A stretch of DNA of 60,000 nucleotides from assembly GCA_905221605.1 (NCBI GenBank), contig CAJNDS010000158.1, positions 9,031-69,030 of the forward strand. The letters are read 5' to 3'. The DNA is from Symbiodinium natans (Eukaryota > Sar > Dinophyceae > Suessiales > Symbiodiniaceae). The translations under genes and the position numbers were made by a program. The notes below the pieces were generated by a model. That model worked only from the letters and a program-made list of their open reading frames with translations. It was not told the origin of the DNA and did no database searches. Numbering within the stretch: position 1 is the first letter of the stretch; each line of letters opens with the position of its first letter. Below are positions 29,400-40,252 of the stretch, one piece after another.

Positions 29400-30400
29400 C
29401 TGTAAACCCTACAAGTCGGGGGCCCCCTTGCTCTACTAACTCCAGCTAAGGAAGTTGCAACCTAAATAATATGCCTTAGAACCCTCTTTAGGGCCCTCAT
29501 AACCCTACTTATATGCCTTATAACCCACTTTAGGGCCCTCATAACCCTACTTATAACTTGGGGGCTTGCGGAGCTCCAAACTCCAGACCCCCCCTGAATC
29601 TAAAAGAAGCTACGTGGTCCCGAAACCCTAAACCCTAACCCCTCAACCCTTACCCCTGAACCCTGAATATCCCACTCCTAAACCCTAAACCCTAAACCCT
29701 AAACCCTAAACCCTAAACCCTAAACCCTAAACCCTAAACCCTAAACCCTAAACCCTAAACCCTAAACCCTAAACCCTACAGGGTTTAGGGTTTCTGGATT
29801 TCAGGCTTTGGGTCCCCAAGCTAGGCCCGTGATCTGCTGAAGGACTACCCACGGAAAGCCTTCAACCCTGAACCCGGAAGGTGCCACAGAAAGGGTTTAG
29901 GGTTTAGGGTTTAGGGTTTAGGGTTTAGGGTTTAGGGTTTAGGGCTTAGGGTTTAGGGTTTAGGGTTTAGGGTTTAGGGTTTAGGGCTTAGGGTTTAGGG
30001 TTTAGGGCTTAGGGCTTACGGTCCCCCCTTCTAAACCCTGGGCGCCTTCAGATTGCAGAAGAAGGGCCGAAAAGGCAATGTGGGGCGTCCTGGGTGTACA
30101 GGTGTAAGGCTTAACCCTAAACCCTAAACCCTAAACCCTGATCGGTTTAGGCGCAAGCCTGACAGGGCTGTAGGGCCACTGTAGGGTCTTACAAGCTAGG
30201 TCCCCCCGTTCCTCTACTAAGTGTAGTTAAGGGAGTTGTAACCTATAGAATATGCCTTATAACCCACATTAGGGCCCTTAGAAATCTCCTTAGATTTTGG
30301 GGCACCTACTTGTAGGATGTATGGATGAAGAGTTCGGATGTCAGATTTACGGTTCTGTTGGAAGGGCTTAGTGGTCAAAGATGGATAACTTCTAAGGGTA
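29400..30400. repeat. Two copies of the ACTAACTCCAGCTAAGG family among heptamer arrays
   Basis: 29425-29570 and 30195-30300 share CCCCxTxCTCTACTAA ... AGCTAAGG, AATATGCCTTATAACCCAC and TTAGGGCCCT. The first contains the internal AACCCTACTTATATGCCTTA phrase twice. CCCTAAA (29682-29776) and TTTAGGG (29896-30018) arrays lie between. 32095-32215 is a reverse-complement copy. Confidence 0.7.
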
Positions 30401-30403
30401 GTT

Positions 30404-30790
30404 TCATGGGCCCTTCATATGGTCCCTTACCTTTAGAGGGTTCTGAAGTACGGGCCATTGGTTGAACAAGGCATCATTCGCCCTAAAAGAACCTGATGCC
30501 CTGAACCTCGAAAGAAACCTAAAACCCTTAACCCGATACCCTAGCAAAAACCAACAGCAAACAATGAAACCTGAAACCCTGAACTCTAACCCTGGCGTGC
30601 GGCCCAAAAAACCTTCCAGCCCCTGAAGCGAAATGTCTTCGAGTAGAAGGTCGTAAGGAAAGTGTGGCAGGCGCAGCGACATCGTAGTTTTCGACCAACC
30701 CCTGCGGTGAAATCCTGAAAGCAAGTCGGGTCACGAGTTTGAGGGTTTAGGGTTTCGGGTTTCGGGTTTAGGGAGTTTCTAGGGGCCAAC
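30404..30790 (-). CDS. Candidate coding block, frame unresolved
   Basis: Minus frames include GWSKTTMSLRLPHFPYDLLL and ENYDVAAPATLSL. Three overlapping frames are open, so no product is proposed. Confidence 0.2.
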
Positions 30791-30794
30791 TTGT

Positions 30795-31420
30795 GTTGAC
30801 CCCAGGTGCCATCCGATGAAGGTGCCGACTGCTTCCCATCTGTCGGACGTCTTGATCCAATGGTGCATAGAACAGTGCGTAGTACGCACTGTTACTGGAT
30901 TATCGTATCCCCAAAGGCGTAAAGTGTACTCATGCAGCGACTAAGTTATGAGTTTTATGATGATGAATATTTCGTTTATTGTTTTTATTCTTATTCTGAT
31001 TATTTGGTTCTTAAGTATAAACACACACACAATCTGGATATATATATATATATATATATATATGTAAAACATGGGTATTGTTGAAACTACTGTGTATTTG
31101 TTGATTCATATGGCCATCATTGCTATTATGAGTATGGTGATCATGTTGAATACTATGATTATTGCTACTACTAGAATAATGATGATGGTGATTATTATTA
31201 CCATTCTATTTCGTAGTAATACTATCATGATTTCTTTGAATAAATAAATAAATAAATATATGTATCTGCATATGTATATTGTATATATGTATATATACAT
31301 ACTGGAAACATGGGCGCAATATGGCGCAATTGCGTGCAGGAAAGCCACGATGCACACCTAGTATTCCCAGGGTAAAAGCGGGGTCCACCGTTGGGTTTCG
31401 TAAAGTGCTTGTCGCAAAGT
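30795..31420. other. AT-rich block without a gene, ending in a C run
   Basis: 30940-31310 is strongly AT-rich with (TA)n at 31038-31063, ATT/ATG-rich stretches and a TATATGTATA palindrome at 31280-31300. It carries CATGGGTATTGTTGAAACT, shared with 6700-6840. A C run of about 30 bases (31421-31452) follows. Confidence 0.6.
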
Positions 31421-31421
31421 C

Positions 31422-31452
<31 letters not shown>

Positions 31453-31499
31453 ACCCCCAAGGAGGATTGGGGTTTAGGGTTTAGGGCTTAGGGCTCTAA

Positions 31500-33320
31500 C
31501 TCAGCTGTGTCAACCTTGAATCCCCGGAACCCACGACCGACCGCCAGGCGAGGGGCGCCGCATCGGGAGGGAGGCTCTCCGCCAGGGCCCTCCTGGGCGG
31601 ATCCGGGTTTAGGGTTTAGGGTTTAAGATTTAGGATTTCGGGTTTAGGGCTTTTGAGGATATAGTATAAGTGGTTCAGGGGTTCACTATTTGGGAAATAG
31701 GGCCTAGGGAAAAATAGGGTCAGGGTTGCTTGGTTTTTGCTGGAAGCAGTCTTTCGGGTTTGTGGTTTTGCGCGTTAGGGGGCTTAATAACTTCGGGAGG
31801 TTTGAGGAAGGAGGGCTCAGTCTTTTTTGGATGTCGGATTTAGGGTGTGAAAGTAGGTGTTCGGAGTTTTTTGGGTTTTAGGCTTGCGGAGTTAGTGCTT
31901 CTGTTTAGGGTGGAGGGCCTTTAGGGTTTAGGGTTCCCTGAGACACTAAACCCTGAACCCTAAACACCAAAAGCTAAACCCAAAGAATGGTGGTGCGGGT
32001 ATTGAGGGCATTCTGAGTGCTTACGGTTTGGAGGCTTGAGCACCCAGCTAACCTCTAAACCCTAAACCCTAAGCTCGATACCCTACAGGATCTACAAGAA
32101 CGGGCCCCCAGGTTATAAGTCACAAGTAGGGTTAGAAAGGGCCTTAAAATGGGTTACAGGGCAGATTATGTAGGTTATAACTCAAACTAAAGTTAGTAGA
32201 GAAAGGGGGGGGGGGTGGAGTTACTTGTAGGGCTTACCCTAAACCTTAAGCCCTACACCGTAGAATTCCTGAAGCAGGAATAGGGATCCTAATGTGAATC
32301 GAAGGAATATTCCTCAATTATTCCTGAGGACCACTCCTTGGTGAGCCCCGAATGATTTAGGGTTTAGGGTGTAGGGTGTAGGGCTTAGGGTCTCGGGGTT
32401 TAGGGTTTAGGGTGTAGGGCCACGTGCTTTGACGCATCTGGACTTGGCATCAATTATGTGTCTAAGGTTTACAGGGAGCTGACCGCACGCTATGGGAGAT
32501 GTATAGGGATCCTATGTGAAGATATGAGTTACTAACCCTAAACCCTAAACCCTAAACCCTAAACCCTAAACCCTCAAGGCCTAAAAGCCTAAAAGCTTAC
32601 ATGCCCAAAGCCGAAAGGAATAACCTAGGTCAAAAGCCCCTTAGCTGAAATTGGTGCTTTAAAGGCGGCCCGTGTGCCTTTTCGGCGCGCAGCTTGGTTA
32701 GGCGCGGCGCACGTTTCTGATATTCGATCTTGTTCGCAACTGGGGATTTCTCAGAAGATACGTCCCTGTTGCAGTGGGTTTAGGGTTTAGGGTTTCGGGT
32801 TTAGGGTTTAGGGCTTAGGGCTTAAGGTTTAAGGTTTAAGGGGGGGATCTTGGTTTAAGAAACCCTTAGTTTCGGAGTCGCCTACGCCCTAAACCCGAAA
32901 CCCGAAACCCGAATCCCTAAACCCTAAACCCTAAACCCTAAACCCTAAACCCTAAACCCTAAACCCTAAACCCTAAACCCTAAACCCTAAACCCTAAACC
33001 ACCTCAAAGGGGGGGTGAATTTGGGGGCATCCTGAAAGTTGCTTAGGGCAGCTACATGTTCCCTTAATGTAGGCCCTTAAAAGGGTACCCCTTCTATACC
33101 CCGAAACTACCCTCTACATATTCTATATTTTTTTTTGGGAGAAGGACACCAAAGAACAAACTCTGAGGTCTCGTAACCTTTAGGGATTAGTGTTTGGGGT
33201 TTGGGGTTTACGGTATAGGATTTAGGGTTTAGGGAAATTGACCCTTTAAACCCTAATTAGGCTCCGACCCAAACGGTTTAGGCCCTAAACCCTAAACCCC
33301 AAAGCCCTAAACCTCGTAAG
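31500..33320. other. Heptamer arrays, one reverse repeat copy and unassigned unique blocks
   Basis: Contains the 32095-32215 repeat copy, CCCTAAA arrays (32535-32575, 32918-32998), and unique stretches (31505-31600, 32590-32775) with no convincing frame. 33040-33120 holds a GCAGCTACATGTTCCCTTAAT relative of the GGTAGTT family. Confidence 0.4.
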
Positions 33321-33322
33321 GT

Positions 33323-33526
33323 TTAGTTAGGGTCTAGGGGGTGAGATGAAGAAAAGACACATTCACTGTGGCTTCTTCGCGTTCCCCCTTTTGTGCCCCT
33401 ACACGCCATACTGCTTGCCCTTTCTAACGTTTCTTTCGCGTGCTGTATATAGGTTCTAGGTAGACCCTCAATTCGTAACTCCAAAATCCTCGCCATGGTT
33501 AGTTGCTGCTGTGGGTTGGAGGGCAC
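33323..33526 (-). CDS. Candidate exon
   Basis: Reads QQQLTMARILELRIEGLPRT, YIQHAKETLERASSMA and then basic sequence. Flanked by heptamer runs. No family recognised. Confidence 0.35.
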   Translation of the reverse strand: MPSNPQQQLTMARILELRIEGLPRTYIQHAKETLERASSMACRGTKGGTRRSHSECVFSSSHPLDPN

Positions 33527-33599
33527 GGAGGCTCTATTATGGAAACCCTAAACCCTAAACCGTAAACCCTGAACCCTGAACCCTAAACCCTAAACCCAG

Positions 33600-35140
33600 A
33601 ACAACCCGCCAGGGCCCTCACGAACAGAGGCTCGGCAATGCTTACCGTCGCACTATAAACCCTAAACCCTAAAATGCGCCTAAACCCCTGAGCCCTAGAT
33701 GGGCTTAGATGGGCTTAGATGGGCTTAGGGTTTAGGGTTTAGGGTTTAGGGTTTAGTGTTTAGGTTGCCCTTGAAAGAGGTTCAGAGTGTAGGGTTTGGG
33801 GTCTAGGGTTTAGGGTTCAGGGTCTTGAGCCGCAAGGTTTCTGAGAAACCGCCAATCCTGTCAAGGCAGGTCAGTCAGCCTATGTGGCGGTTCATGGGTA
33901 GCTGTGGTCTAGGGTTTAGGGGTTAGGGTTTAGGGTTTAGGGTTTAGGGCTGGGATTGCATGTAGGGAGACTTTTGGTCTGGGGTACGTATAACCGTACA
34001 GGGTTTAACTTCAAGCTGCCCATGAGTGGCACTTGGCACAGCAGGCCACGAGGTCTCTCAGCAGGCCATGAATGAGGTGTCTCACCTCGGATATTTTCTG
34101 GGCACAATGATGCCTCCATCAGGGCTGCGTGGCTTCTGGCCTAGCCGGCCAAGACCACCAAAAGACGCTGCGGCTTTGGTTTTAAGAGTGTCGAAGAACC
34201 CAAAACCTAAACCCTAAACCCAAACTAAACCCTAAACACCATCCCGAATCCCACAAACGAAGCATTCCAAGCGTTCCCTGATGCAAGGCTCACAAAAGTG
34301 GGGGTGCAGGGAGTATAGGCACGGTGGCCCCCTTCCTTTCACCCGCCGTGACAGCGGGTTCTCAGCCAGAGTTTTCTTAGGCGCAGGAAGCCTCGGCCCT
34401 CAGGGTTTAGGGTTTAGGGTTTAGGGTTTAGGGTTTAGGGTTTAGGGTTTAGGGTTAGGGGTTTAGGGTTTAGGGTTTAGGGTTTAGGGTTTAGGGTTTA
34501 GGGTTAGGGGTTTAGGGTTTAGGGTTTGGGGTTTGGGGTTTGGGGCTGAAGCTCCTTAACGCTAGCAAAAGGGTAACAGGTGTGGTGAAGGGTCGTTCGG
34601 GTCTTCTACAAGGACCCAAGTAACCCAACGGAAAAAGAAGGCAGGAAGGGGTTTGCAGGAGCTTAAGGGCTTGGGATTTGGGTTCTTTGGTTTCGGGGGG
34701 TTTAGGGTTTAGGGTTTAGGGTATAGGGTTTAGGGTTTAGGGTTTCGGGCTTAGGGTCTAGGAGGTGTGATGATGTTTAAGCTCAGCAGCCTGATTTGGA
34801 GTTTCAAAAAGGGATTCTGGTCTCCAGAATACTGAAACCCTAAACCCTAAACCCTAAACCCTAAAACCCTAAACCCTAAAACCCTAAACCACAGGGTGAT
34901 GGCCCGAAATTACGTAGAATCCCCGTTTAAGCAGAACCTCTCAAGGGGAAAGCTCCTGGAGTTTTAACCGAAAGAATCAGATTCATAAGCTACTTTAGGG
35001 CATACTTCTGACTAGGCGGCCCCTACTTGCCTGAATATGAAGTAGGGTTGATATTCCCTGAATCCCCAATGGACACCCAATATATGCGCTCACCAAACAG
35101 GAACTTTATATACACTCACCAAGAACAGTCATATAAACCC
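33600..35140. other. Heptamer arrays with small unique blocks
   Basis: 34403-34545 is a long TTTAGGG array with TTAGGGG junctions. 34026-34200 (+) is open (HEVSQQAMNEVSHLGYFLG) but boundaries are unclear. 34845-34890 has CCCTAAAA octamers. The rest is unassigned. Confidence 0.35.
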
Positions 35141-35149
35141 TGTTTCATA

Positions 35150-35316
35150 CTTGGTAGCCCGGAAACCACATTATAACAAGAGTGCCCTTTTCGGGCTGGC
35201 TACTGTGCAAGGGAACCAAGAACAAAAAAAAGGGTAAACCCTAAACCCTAAACCCTAAACCCTGAACCCTGAACCCTGAACCCTAAACCCTAAACCCCAA
35301 ACCCTAAGCTACCAAG
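35150..35316. mobile_element. CTTGGTAGC inverted-repeat element with heptamer insertion
   Basis: Starts CTTGGTAGCCCGGAAACCAC and ends GCTACCAAG, with a perfect CATA duplication (35146-35149, 35317-35320). About 75 bp of CCCTAAA repeat fills its right half (35235-35308). Related copies: about 6884-7013 (also interrupted by an array) and 57605-57708 (uninterrupted). Confidence 0.88.
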
Positions 35317-35936
35317 CATATGCAGGGGCACCTCCTTGCCGAGAACCGCCGTTTTGTTGTGCCCTTGCTGAAACTAAAACGGGCCTTGTCGGCACCAGAA
35401 GACTCCTCCTTTGTCAGGGCTCCTTGCACCTACGTCGAACACACTCTTAGGGCTTAGGGTTTAGGGCTTAGGGTTTAGGGTTGTAACAAACCTTGATTGA
35501 TACTTCTCGTTTTGGCTACCCAATACCTTCTGACCTAAACCTTGACACAAACCCTGAACTCTCAGCCCTGTCAACCCTGAAAAACGTTCTAATTGAGTTC
35601 TGAAGAATTGACCCTAAACCCTAAACCCTAAACCCCAAACACCCTCTACCCTGAACCCGTATGGCGCCCACACAGCCCTGCAGTTGCCTCTCAAAGAGCC
35701 CTTGCCTCTCAACCTGTCAGCTGTTGTTTGGGATTTAGGCCTCGTGCCTAACACAGGGGCTTCTGCAACTAGAATGGAGGTTCTACCCTAAGGCTCTAAC
35801 CCTAAACCCTAAACCCTAAACCCTAAACCCTAAACCCTAAACCCTAAACCCTAAACCCTCCTACAGAGGGACTGGTACCTCCTAAGGAGGGTTCTGGGGT
35901 CTCAATTCCTAGGGTTTTGAGGGCCCAAGAGCCTTA

Positions 35937-36043
35937 GGGTAGGTGGCATCCTTCAACTTTTAGGGTTTAGGGTTTAGGGTTTAGGGTTTAGGGTTTAGGG
36001 TTTAGGGTTTAGGGTTTAGGGTTTAGGGTTTAGGGTTTAGGGT
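35937..36043 (+). repeat. TTTAGGG array
   Basis: About 13 perfect units; a second of about 15 units lies at 36548-36650. Confidence 0.95.
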
Positions 36044-36049
36044 TTGCTT

Positions 36050-36540
36050 CAATGCGCTCCTGTAAGAAGCCTAGAAGTAGACCCTACAACGCTTGCAACG
36101 AGCCCCGAGACGACGTGACGACACTCTATATTGCTCCATTCAGAAGGCGTGTACACGCGCAGAGCTCACTGGCTCTTCCGAGGACTTCAATTTTCGGGGT
36201 TCCCCTTGGAAGACCAGTGCAAAAGAGAGTTGGCTGAGTCCGGAGTGCTTTATTTCCAGCAGCGGCGGACCCATCAGAATCTGCAATGAGAGCGTTCCGT
36301 GACCATTCAGTTGGACGGCCACCGAACCTCTCTCGCCCCCTGCCGAAAAAAAGGCAGGAGGCCGTAATTGTAGCGCCGAGCACTGGATGAAGGCTGGTAG
36401 ACATGGCTAGAAGGCGAGGATTGCCCTTAAACCCCTCGGAAAAATATTCCTGAATATGAATCCCCTTAAACAAAATAAAATAAGGGAAAAGAAAATCTTT
36501 CAGGTCCTAAAGGCATGAAGTTCTCCAGCCTCCCTGGGCT
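36050..36540. CDS. Unique block, coding strand unresolved
   Basis: The plus strand reads TLYCSIQKACTRAELTGSSE, DFNFRGSPWKTSAKESW and LSPECFISSSGGPIRICNES before a stop at 36302. The minus strand is open over the same stretch. 36420-36510 holds a diverged family D element. I list it as one block because the strand is not decided. Confidence 0.3.
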
Positions 36541-36699
36541 GAAGGCAGGGTTTAGGGTTTAGGGTTTAGGGTTTAGGGTTTAGGGTTTAGGGTTTAGGGT
36601 TTAGGGTTTAGGGTTTAGGGTTTAGGGTTTAGGGTTTAGGGTTTAGGGTTCAATTATAACTGTCCTCATAACCCACTTATAAGCCCCTTAAGCCCTTGA

Positions 36700-37560
36700 T
36701 CCGAAACGGGTTTAGGGCTCACTTTGGGCCGAGGCTTTTCAGGCCTAGCTTCAAAGGGCTCAGGCTTCTTATTGCTTAGTGCCGTTCATCCTGGTCACCT
36801 CGTGCGCTGGTCGGCTGAGGTGGAGCCATGGTGCAGGTGTGGCTTAGCCAAAGCGAAGGAAAGAGAGCGCACCGGAGCAAACAGGGCCGACCCACAGGGC
36901 GCCCTAAGACCTACTAAAACCTCTACACCGCAGGCCCTAAAGAGCTCAACTAAAACCGTAGGCCCTAGACCCTAGACCCTAGACCCTAGACCCTAACCCT
37001 AAACCCTAAACCCTAAACCCTACATCCTAAGCCCTAAACTCTAAGCTATGGAGGCTGAGACACAAGAAGCACCCCCCCCCCCCCTCCCCAGCAGAGCAAA
37101 AAGGCACATGTTTAAGAGAGCGCCCCGCGCCGAAAGCCGCAGCTAAGACTTAGTGTTTAGGGTTTAGGGTTTAGGGTTCGGGGTTTAGGGTTTAGGGGTT
37201 AAGGGTCCGCCGACCCGGCGGCGTGTTGGATGGTTTTGGGGGAGGGAACCCTCCCCCCCCCTCCCTAGAAAAAAGGGAGCGGGTTTGGGGGTTGCAGCTT
37301 TCTTTCGGGACTTATCCCACCGTCCCCCCCACTCACCCCCGACCCCCCACCCCCCCCCCCCCACCCTCCCCCCTTTTCCCCCCCCCAACACCCCCCCGCA
37401 GCCCCCCACACCCCCACACCAATACCCTACTGCCCCAAAGCGCACCCAAAGGCCTAAGCTACCCTAAAGAGAAGAGCATTAGACGCACAGAGGCTCAAAA
37501 CCTGGAGTGAGGGTTCTTGAGAGATTTCTGGGTTTCGGGTGTGGGGTTTAGGGTTAAGGG
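36700..37560. other. Unassigned block and C-rich tract
   Basis: 36770-36930 (+) is open (HLVRWSAEVEPW, KERERTGANRADPQGALR) but merges into CCCTAGA/CCCTAAA repeats. 37250-37400 is a C-rich tract whose Pro-rich frames are composition only. Confidence 0.4.
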
Positions 37561-37867
37561 TTTGAGGGTTGAGAGGTTTCGGGCCTCTTGGGTCGGCGGC
37601 CTGAGCCGGAGGCTCCTAAATTTTGGGGTTAGGGTTTAGGAACGGGGTGCTCCTACCGTGCCAGTGCTGTCAGAGGGTGACGCAGCTGGCGATTCAATCA
37701 TTTGTGTGGTGGGCAGTGGGAACCGCAAGATGAACGTGTGCTTTAGGCTTTTACTCGTTCATGGTTGGGAAAATGTTAAAAACGCAAAAAATGTTATTCC
37801 TGATTGGGTTTAAGTATCCTTAAAAATGTAAGACGGTACCCAACTATGACAAAGTTTAGGGTTTTTA

Positions 37868-38601
37868 TCGTTTTAGGGTTTCGGGTTAGCTTCGCGCCCC
37901 CTCCTCCCCGTGCAAAGATGTATCCTGAATTGCGGCAAGAATGCCGCCTCGTGAGGGGCCAGCAGGTTGAGTAGGGCCATGGTCATGGTGTCTGGAAGTC
38001 GCTGTGCCAAAGTTTCAGGGTCTGCCGGAGTAGAAACCCTAAACCCTAAACCCTAAACCCTAAACCCTAAACCCAGTATGACTTTGGCCTCTCACCTTGA
38101 TGGACAGCCTCGCGAACCGTCACCAGGCACAGCACCGGCGGATTCCTACCTCTGCAGGGCTCAGGGTTCAGGGTTCAGGGTTTAGGGTTAAGGGTTTAGG
38201 GTTTAGGGCTTAGGGTGTAGGGTTTAGGGTTTAGGGTGTAGGGCTTAGGGTTCAGGATTTCGGGTCCAGTGCTCAGGTCTCAAGGGTATCAGCATGGAAC
38301 TTCTGCGGCCAGATGGCCAAATGACACCAAAAGAAAGGGTTTAGGGTTTAGGGTTTAGGGTTTAGGGTTTAGGGTTTAGGGTTTAGGGTTTAGGGTTTAG
38401 GGTTTAGGGTTTAGGGTTTAGGGTTTAGGGTTTAGGGTTTAGGGTTTAGGGTTTAGGATGGTTTAGGATGGTTTAGGATGGTTTAGGGTTTAGGGTTTAG
38501 GGTTTAGGGTTTAGGGTTTAGGGTTTAGGGTTCCCCTATGACCCTTCTAGTAGCGCGAAGGCTGCTTCAAGGCTGGTGGGTTCTGCGAGGCCTAATTGCA
38601 C
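37868..38601 (-). CDS. Four-exon segment spliced cleanly across heptamer-array introns
   Basis: Exons 38601-38543, 38302-38267, 38145-38096 and 38021 to about 37868 join in one frame: VQLGLAEPTSLEAAFALLEG, SSMLIPLRPEHW, NPPVLCLVTVREAVHQ, DPETLAQRLPDTMTMALLNL, LAPHEAAFLPQFRIHLC. Introns: 38542-38303 (240 nt, GT-AG, nearly all TTTAGGG), 38266-38146 (GA-AG, degenerate heptamers) and 38095-38022 (74 nt, donor GTGAGAGG, about half CCCTAAA). The last exon runs to TAA near 37868 but may be cut earlier by a GA donor. The 5' end is missing; the GCCAATGGCC repeat cluster begins about 140 bp upstream. No family recognised. Exact phase at three junctions makes chance unlikely. Confidence 0.75.
38338..38532 (+). 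repeat. TTTAGGG array forming most of an intron
   Basis: About 25 units, with three TTTAGGATGG variants in the middle (38455-38480). It is the body of the intron 38542-38303 of the minus-strand gene. Confidence 0.9.
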
Positions 38602-38715
38602 GTTCGGGTTCAGGGTTTCGGGTTAGGGTACAGTAGCTGTCCGCCTCTAAACCCTAAACCCTAAACCCTAAACCCTAAACCCTAAACCCTAAACCCTAAA
38701 CCCTAAACTCTCTCT

Positions 38716-39110
38716 TTCATACAATAATTTAAACCTTCATGGGGAACGTGGCCATTGGCAAAAAAAACCGTGGCCATTGGCAAATTCGCCAATGGCCACG
38801 GGAAAGTTGCCAATGGCCAAGGCTTCTTTGCCAATGGCCACCAATGTCATTAAGGTTGGTCGCCAAAATGGGTTTTACAAACCCAATTCGCACAAATACC
38901 CCCCCAACCTTAATGGGGAACGTGGCCATTGGCAAAAAAGTCGTGGCCATTGGCAACTTTTCGGGCTTTTTGCCAATGGCCACGGGAAAGTTGCCAATGG
39001 CCACGGCTTTTTTGCCAATGGCCACGGCTTTTTTGCCAATGGCCACTGTTGTTTTGCCAATGGCCACGGCTTTTTTTGCCAATGGCTTTTTTGAACAGCC
39101 ACGGCTTTTT
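38716..39110. repeat. Cluster of GCCAATGGCC / GGCCATTGGC inverted motifs
   Basis: The near-palindrome CCAATGG, usually within TTGCCAATGGCCACGG or its complement, occurs more than a dozen times in both orientations. Spacing is 20-25 bp, with T or A runs between. AACCTTxATGGGGAACGTGGCC is repeated at 38725 and 38909. Frames in all directions stay open (WPLAKK, GHWQK strings), a by-product of the repeat. Confidence 0.85.
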
Positions 39111-39111
39111 T

Positions 39112-39297
39112 TCCCCCGCCCCCCACCCCCCCCCCCCCCACCCCCCCCACCCCCCACACCCCCCACCCCCACCCCACCACCCCCCCCCTTCCCCCCTACC
39201 ACCACCCCCTACCCCCTTCCCCCCTACCCCCAACCCCCTACCACCCCACCACCCCAACCCACCCCGCCCCCCCCCCCCCACCCCCCCCCCCACCCTA
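39112..39297. repeat. C-rich tract
   Basis: Almost pure C with A and T interruptions over 185 bp, directly beside the GCCAATGGCC cluster. No coding claim. Confidence 0.9.
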
Positions 39298-39429
39298 GTT
39301 GGTTCTAGGGTGGGTTGGGGATTGGCTCGAACTGAAATGGTTCGAGGGTGGGGTGGGTGAAAACAAAACATGAGGTTAACAAAATTAGGTTTTTTTTGTC
39401 AATCCGGACCAACACTTTTGGTTCTACCT

Positions 39430-40240
39430 TCGGTCTGGGGAAAGCAAGCGCGAAGACAAGGGACATGCGACAAAGCCGACGAGCACGAAGGGAGGGGACA
39501 TACGACAAACCCTAAGAGCGCGAAGGGAAGGGACATGCGACGAATCTGTAGACCTTTCATCAAACCCAACGAGCACGAAGGGAGGGGACATACGACAAAC
39601 CCTACGAGCACGAAGGGAGGCATACGACAAGCCCTAAGAGCACGAAGGAAGAGGGCGTACGACAAACCTGTAGACCTCTCATCAAACCCTACGAGCACGA
39701 AGGGAGGGGACATACGACAAACCTCTAAAATGAACCCGTACATTTCTCAATGTTTTGGGGTTCTCTGCCAGCAGAAGAAAAGGGACATACGACAAAGCCG
39801 ACGAGCACGACGGGAGGGGACATACGACAAACCCTAAGAACACGAAGGGAGGGGACGTACGACAAACCTGTAGACCTATCAAACCCTATGAGCACGAAGG
39901 GAGGGGTCATACGACAAACCCTTCGAGCACGAAGGGAGGGGACATACGACAAACCTCTGAAAATAAAACCTTAGTTTCTTAATTCTTGGGATTCTCTGCA
40001 AGCAGACGAAGAGGGACATACGACAAAGCCGACGAGCACGAAGGGAGGCGACATACGACAAACCCTAAGAGCACGAAGGGAGGGGACGTACGACAAACCT
40101 GTAGACCTCTCATCGAACCCTTCGAGCATGAAGGGAGGGACATACGACAAACCCTACGAGCACGAAGAGAGGAGACACACGACAAACCTCTAGGCCTCTC
40201 ATCAAACCCTACGAGCAGGAGCCAACATGAGGCGAGGTCA
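39430..40240. repeat. Tandem family GAGCACGAAGGGAGGGGACATACGACAAACC
   Basis: Units of about 35-40 bp built around ACGAGCACGAAGGGAGG and GACATACGACAAACC recur about eighteen times, some separated by CTGTAGACCTCTCATCAAACCC. A longer unit of about 240 bp (with TTCTTAAT..TTTTGGGATTCTCTGCAAGCAG) repeats at about 39752 and 39984; a remnant appears at 40915-40945. Frames are open on both strands and look repeat-derived. Confidence 0.85.
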
Positions 40241-40252
40241 CCGGGGCACTAA

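Noticed and set aside
38729-39371. Frames rich in WPLAKK, HWQK and Pro/Gly strings
   Set aside because: They arise from the GCCAATGGCC repeat and the C-rich tract and are open on both strands.
39430-40240. CRISPR-like repeat/spacer array
   Set aside because: Units adjoin or vary in length, there are no unique equal-length spacers, and the surroundings are eukaryotic with introns.
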